A stretch of 64,000 bases of DNA, from positions 1-64,000 of the forward strand of contig SECS01000001.1 in assembly GCA_004211435.1 (NCBI GenBank). Direction: 5' to 3'. Below, piece after piece: positions 60,720 to 64,000 of the stretch (positions are counted from its first letter, which is position 1; every line of letters starts with the position of its first letter). The notes under the pieces were generated by a model. The model was not told where the DNA came from and made no database searches. It saw only the letters and a list, made by a program, of their open reading frames with translations. Both the position numbers and the translations under genes were made by a program. This stretch comes from Novosphingobium sp. GTDB taxonomy: Bacteria > Pseudomonadota > Alphaproteobacteria > Sphingomonadales > Sphingomonadaceae.

Positions 60720-61556
60720 ATGGCCAGACCGTCACCAGGCACCCAGCGTGTTGTCGCCCTGCTCGATCTTCTCGCCAGCAATGCCGGCCGTGCCTTTTCG
60801 CTGACCGATCTGATCACCGCGCTGAAGATGAACCGCGCGACCTGCCACGCTCTGGTCAACGAACTGGTCGAGGCCGGCTATCTCTACCGCACGCGCGACA
60901 AGCTTTACGTCCTGGGACCGGCTGCAGCGGCGCTGGCCCGGGCGGCGAGCCTCGGCACGACCGCGCTCGACCTCGCGCTGCCCGAGATGAAGGTCCTGGC
61001 GCATCGCCACGACGCGGTCTGCGCCGCGATCTTCCGCGATGGCGGCGACGTCGTGCTGCGTGAGCGCGCGATCTCGAGCTCGCACACCAACCGGCTGGCC
61101 AATCGCGAGACGCGCTGGCCGCTGCGCCCACCCTTCGGTTCGGTATTCCTCGCCTGGTCGACCGAACGCCAGGTCAGCGCCTGGTTCGAATCGCTCGACC
61201 CGCGGCCGAGCCTCGAAGAGCAGGAGCGCACACGCGAGGGCATGGCTTTCGCGCGCGAGAACCGCTTCCAGTTCGTGGTCCACCGCTTCCCCGATACCCG
61301 TCTGGATGGTGGCATCGACTGGCTCTACGTCCGCGATCCGACGCAGCGGCCGCTCGAGATCGAGACCGCGCTCGACCCGCAAGGCTCCTACTGGATGACC
61401 TCGATGTCCTCGCCCGTCTTCGACAGGCAGGAGCGCGTGGCCTTCGTCCTCTCGCTGATGGGATTCTCCGGGCCCATCGCCGGCGAGCGCGTCATCGCCG
61501 TGGCGCAGGAACTCAAGGACGCCTGCGCGCGCATCGGCGCGGCGGCGGTGTTCTAG
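60720..61556 (+). CDS. IclR-family transcriptional regulator
   Basis: This 278-residue protein has an N-terminal winged helix (about 5-65): QRVVALLDLLASNAGRAFSL then TDLITALKMNRATCHALVNE and GYLYRTRDKLYVLGP. The C-terminal effector domain (about 80-275) has AAIFRDGGDVVLRERA and RPPFGSVFLAWS. The ATG at 60720 gives MARPSPGTQRVV; no Shine-Dalgarno sequence is apparent, and the start overlaps operator-like repeats. It is divergent from the hypothetical/sulfotransferase operon, its probable target. Confidence 0.85.
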   Translation: MARPSPGTQRVVALLDLLASNAGRAFSLTDLITALKMNRATCHALVNELVEAGYLYRTRDKLYVLGPAAAALARAASLGTTALDLALPEMKVLAHRHDAVCAAIFRDGGDVVLRERAISSSHTNRLANRETRWPLRPPFGSVFLAWSTERQVSAWFESLDPRPSLEEQERTREGMAFARENRFQFVVHRFPDTRLDGGIDWLYVRDPTQRPLEIETALDPQGSYWMTSMSSPVFDRQERVAFVLSLMGFSGPIAGERVIAVAQELKDACARIGAAAVF

Positions 61557-61559
61557 GCC

Positions 61560-62513
61560 TCAGAACCGCTTAATCGACAGCACGTCGAAGGTCTGCCGCA
61601 GCGCATCGGTCGAGCGGTCGTAGTCGGCCAGGGCGAGCGCCGCGATCAGCGCGTCGATCACGCAGAGTTGCGCGATGCGGCTGGCCATGGCCTCGGTGCG
61701 AAAGCGGGTTTCGCGCGCCATCGTGAACAGGACCGTATCGGCATAGGCCTGGATCGGCGAGCGTCCGAAATTGGTGATGACGATCGTCTTCGCGCCGGCT
61801 TCGCGCGCGAGCCGCGTCGAAGCGACGGTCTCGTTGGTAGCGCCCGAATGCGAGATCGTCAGCACGGCGACCTCGGAAGTGCAGCGCGAGGCCGAGATCG
61901 CCTGGACGTGACTGTCGATGACCACGCGCGCATCGAGACCGATGCGCAGCATGCGGTAATGCGTGTCCTCGGCGATCGGCGCCGACGAGCCGATGCCGTA
62001 AATCTCGACGCGCCTGGCCGCGCGAATCGTCTCGACCGCCTGGGCCAGCGCCGACGGATCGAGCACCGAAAGCGTGTCGCTGAGCGCCTGGATGCCCGAA
62101 TGGAACACCTTGCGGCAGACCGTACCGGTGGCGTCGTCGCGATCAAGGTCTTCGTGAATGAACTGAACCGGCTGGACGATTTCCTGAGCCAAGCTCAATT
62201 TCAGCTGCTGAAATCCGCTGAGCCCGATTCCCCGGCAGAAATTGATCACGCTGCCTTCGCTGGCATCGACGGCATCGGCCAGCTCGGTGATCGACATGCC
62301 GACCACGTCCCGCGGATGGGCCAGGACATACTCGGCGACTCGCGTCGCGATCTTCGACATTTGCGGCAAGGAAGTGCGGATTCTCGCGAGCGCGTTCTCC
62401 ACCGGGCGATGGCCCGTGGCCGGTTCGAGCGGCACGATCTGGCTATCAATCGACACTGTTTCCGAAGACCTTTCCCGTGCAGCACCCGCGCCCTCAACGA
62501 GGCCATGCAGCAT
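61560..62513 (-). CDS. RpiR/MurR-family transcriptional regulator
   Basis: This 317-residue protein has an N-terminal RpiR helix-turn-helix (about 40-115): RIRTSLPQMSKIATRVAEYV, then SITELADAVDASEGSVINFC with the recognition helix. A C-terminal SIS sugar-phosphate domain (about 145-300) has VEIYGIGSSAPIAEDTHYRM and TISHSGATNETV. The ATG at 62513 is the longest start; GTG at 62456 would give 298 residues. The divergent neighbour is a TonB-dependent receptor gene, suggesting uptake of a phosphorylated-sugar-linked or other ligand is controlled here. Confidence 0.85.
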   Translation of the reverse strand: MLHGLVEGAGAARERSSETVSIDSQIVPLEPATGHRPVENALARIRTSLPQMSKIATRVAEYVLAHPRDVVGMSITELADAVDASEGSVINFCRGIGLSGFQQLKLSLAQEIVQPVQFIHEDLDRDDATGTVCRKVFHSGIQALSDTLSVLDPSALAQAVETIRAARRVEIYGIGSSAPIAEDTHYRMLRIGLDARVVIDSHVQAISASRCTSEVAVLTISHSGATNETVASTRLAREAGAKTIVITNFGRSPIQAYADTVLFTMARETRFRTEAMASRIAQLCVIDALIAALALADYDRSTDALRQTFDVLSIKRF

Positions 62514-62561
62514 AGCTTTGTGTCAGGATAGTGAAAACAGCGGTACGACAAGGTTAGAAAT

Positions 62562-62589
62562 ATGAAACTCAAAAATGAGTGAATTTCAT
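62562..62589. promoter_or_regulatory. Imperfect inverted repeat upstream of the TonB-dependent receptor gene
   Basis: ATGAAA-CTCA, four A, then TGAG, four bases, TTTCAT. The inner CTCA/TGAG arms are perfect and the outer arms are offset by four bases. It lies in the 180-base divergent gap between the RpiR regulator and the receptor gene and is a plausible RpiR binding site. Confidence 0.4.
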
Positions 62590-62693
62590 TCATCCGTCAC
62601 AATCGCTCCCTAGGTCGCACTCCGACAGCGGCGAACGAGCACCCTCGGATCGGGCGGCCGCCGCTGAAACAACGGAAACGGGGACTAGAGACC

Positions 62694-64000
62694 ATGAAGA
62701 CGCCAAACCTGCGTTTGACGGCGCTTGCGCTGTTGCTTTCCACCAGCCTGCTGCCGGCCGTGGCCCATGCGACCGCCGATGAGGCCGATGCCGCTGCAGA
62801 TGCCGCGGCCGACGACCAGGGTCGCGAGAGCATCGTCGTGACCGGCCTGCGCGAGAAGGCCACGCAACAGGCGGCCGAGGCGATCACCTTCGGCAACAAC
62901 GTCCAGATCGTCGACCGCGCAGCGATCGAGGCCACCGGCGCGACCAACTTCGCCGAGATCGCCCAGTTCCTGATCAAGGGCGCCAACGTCGGCTATTCGC
63001 CCGATGAAGGCGAATACACGATCCGCCTCGACGGCGGCGGTGACCGCGACACGCTCGTCGTGCTCGACGGCGTGCCGCTCTACGATCGCGGCCCCGCGCT
63101 CGAGGACATCTGGGGCACGACGACGATCGATCCGCACATGATCGAACGCGCCGAGGTCTATCGCGGCGGCAACAGCCTGTTCTTCGGCTCTAACGGCGGC
63201 ATCGGCGTGATCAGCCTGGTCACCAAGCGCCCCGACGGCACCGATCGCGTCGAGCTCGGCGCGCAATACGGCGAATTCAACACGCGCGAGATCTGGGGCA
63301 ACGCCCGCTTCGCGATCGATGCCGACAAGCGCCACAGCTTCATGGTCTATGGCAGTTCGATCCAGACCGATGGCCCGCGCATTTTTCGTCCGCAGGACAT
63401 CATCGACAACGTCGCGGCATCGGGCGGCATCCAGAAGTATCCGCTCAACCGCGGCAACGTGGGCGTGAAGTACCTGTTCCAGCCCGACGAGAAGACCCAG
63501 TTCCGCGTCAATGCCCAGTACACCCAGATCGAGTTCCAGGATCCGTTCCCCGACACCGAGACCTTCTCGCCCAACCGCGTGCGCTATCCGATCGTCGATT
63601 TCACCTTCGAACGTCGCTGGTCGGACAAGCTGTTCACCGAACTGGCCGGCTACTGGTCGAACCCAAAACTCAACAACACCGAAACCTTCCCCGAAATCTG
63701 CATGATCCGCACGGGCTGCGTCGATCCGACCAACGCCGCGCGCACCGTGCAGTTCGGCTTCTCGACCGGCCGCTCGGTACCATTCCCCAACAAGGGTTTC
63801 GGCGAGGCCTCCAAGGTCGGCGGCTTCCGCGAGATGGGCCTCAACTTCCGCAACACGATCAACCTGCCCAACGCGCTCGAAGTCGTCGCCGGCGTTCAGG
63901 TCGTTTCCTACAAGGACGATTCCGACCCGGTCTTTCGGATCGGCAGCGAAAGCCAGACGGTGACCGGCCTTTACGCCGATTTCCGGCCGGTTATCCCGTT
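62694..64000 (+). CDS. TonB-dependent receptor (3' end cut by the window edge)
   Basis: The first 435 codons are present with no stop; the gene runs off the right end. An N-terminal signal peptide of about 27 residues, LRLTALALLLSTSLLPAVAH, precedes the TonB-box-like SIVVTGLRE near 47-55. The plug domain is recognisable by NNVQIVDRAAIEATGATNFA near 69-88, DTLVVLDGVPLYDRGP near 120-135 and ERAEVYRGGNSLFFGSNGGI near 149-168. The beta-barrel begins near 185. Full members are 700-900 residues. It imports a ligand across the outer membrane using TonB energy. The divergent RpiR regulator may control it. The ATG follows a weak GGGGA. Confidence 0.9.
   Translation, partial: MKTPNLRLTALALLLSTSLLPAVAHATADEADAAADAAADDQGRESIVVTGLREKATQQAAEAITFGNNVQIVDRAAIEATGATNFAEIAQFLIKGANVGYSPDEGEYTIRLDGGGDRDTLVVLDGVPLYDRGPALEDIWGTTTIDPHMIERAEVYRGGNSLFFGSNGGIGVISLVTKRPDGTDRVELGAQYGEFNTREIWGNARFAIDADKRHSFMVYGSSIQTDGPRIFRPQDIIDNVAASGGIQKYPLNRGNVGVKYLFQPDEKTQFRVNAQYTQIEFQDPFPDTETFSPNRVRYPIVDFTFERRWSDKLFTELAGYWSNPKLNNTETFPEICMIRTGCVDPTNAARTVQFGFSTGRSVPFPNKGFGEASKVGGFREMGLNFRNTINLPNALEVVAGVQVVSYKDDSDPVFRIGSESQTVTGLYADFRPVIP

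Overview
The window is high-GC, densely packed bacterial DNA with short gaps, many 1-25 base gene overlaps, and no rRNA, tRNA, CRISPR array or insertion sequence that I can see. The gene content points to an alphaproteobacterium of the order Sphingomonadales, probably Novosphingobium or a relative. The grounds are a PhyR-NepR-EcfG general stress response with HWE-type kinases, a UPF0262 protein, a TonB-dependent receptor, and many flavin monooxygenases, SDRs, VOC, SnoaL-like and sulfotransferase-like proteins typical of aromatic, terpenoid or steroid degraders. The genus is inference.

Left part (1-8 kb) is catabolic. A Baeyer-Villiger-type monooxygenase and an SMP-30/gluconolactonase-like enzyme flank a tight four-gene operon: LLM flavin monooxygenase, D-2-hydroxyacid dehydrogenase, RraA/HMG-aldolase-like protein and FMN-dependent 2-hydroxyacid oxidase. 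The substrate is unknown.

The 8-21 kb part mixes stress and DNA-repair functions. It holds a Crp/Fnr regulator, a single-domain response regulator, topoisomerase IB, a radical SAM DNA-repair-type protein, hemerythrin, a DUF4130-UdgX fusion, a GSP26-like flavin-fold protein, an HWE kinase, a glycosyltransferase/GH130 pair and a second EcfG-type sigma factor with its own response regulator. Several of these genes carry GGAAC-N16-CGTT promoters of the EcfG type.

From 21.7 to 28.6 kb is a second catabolic block: F420-type LLM oxidoreductase, TetR regulator, two SDRs, a DUF1214-like protein, a sulfotransferase-fold protein and two paralogous VOC proteins. A GGDEF-EAL protein follows at 28.8 kb.

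The core general stress locus lies at 31.6-36.7 kb: glsB-like gene, sodB, ecfG, nepR, a CHASE/HWE sensor kinase and phyR. It has overlapping divergent EcfG-type promoters and two candidate structured RNAs, one beside phyR.

From 36.8 to 48.7 kb are SnoaL/SDR genes with an AraC regulator, an AIM24-like protein, nitroreductase, cytidine deaminase, a GH25-like protein, dnaB and small regulators. From 48.8 to 53.6 kb is a hydantoinase/oxoprolinase pair split by a palindromic repeat. ftsH and rpoZ follow. A P450-ferredoxin pair faces a TetR gene across a perfect 26-base palindrome. The right end holds a sulfotransferase-fold gene, a lipocalin-like hypothetical gene, IclR and RpiR regulators and the start of a TonB-dependent receptor cut by the window edge.
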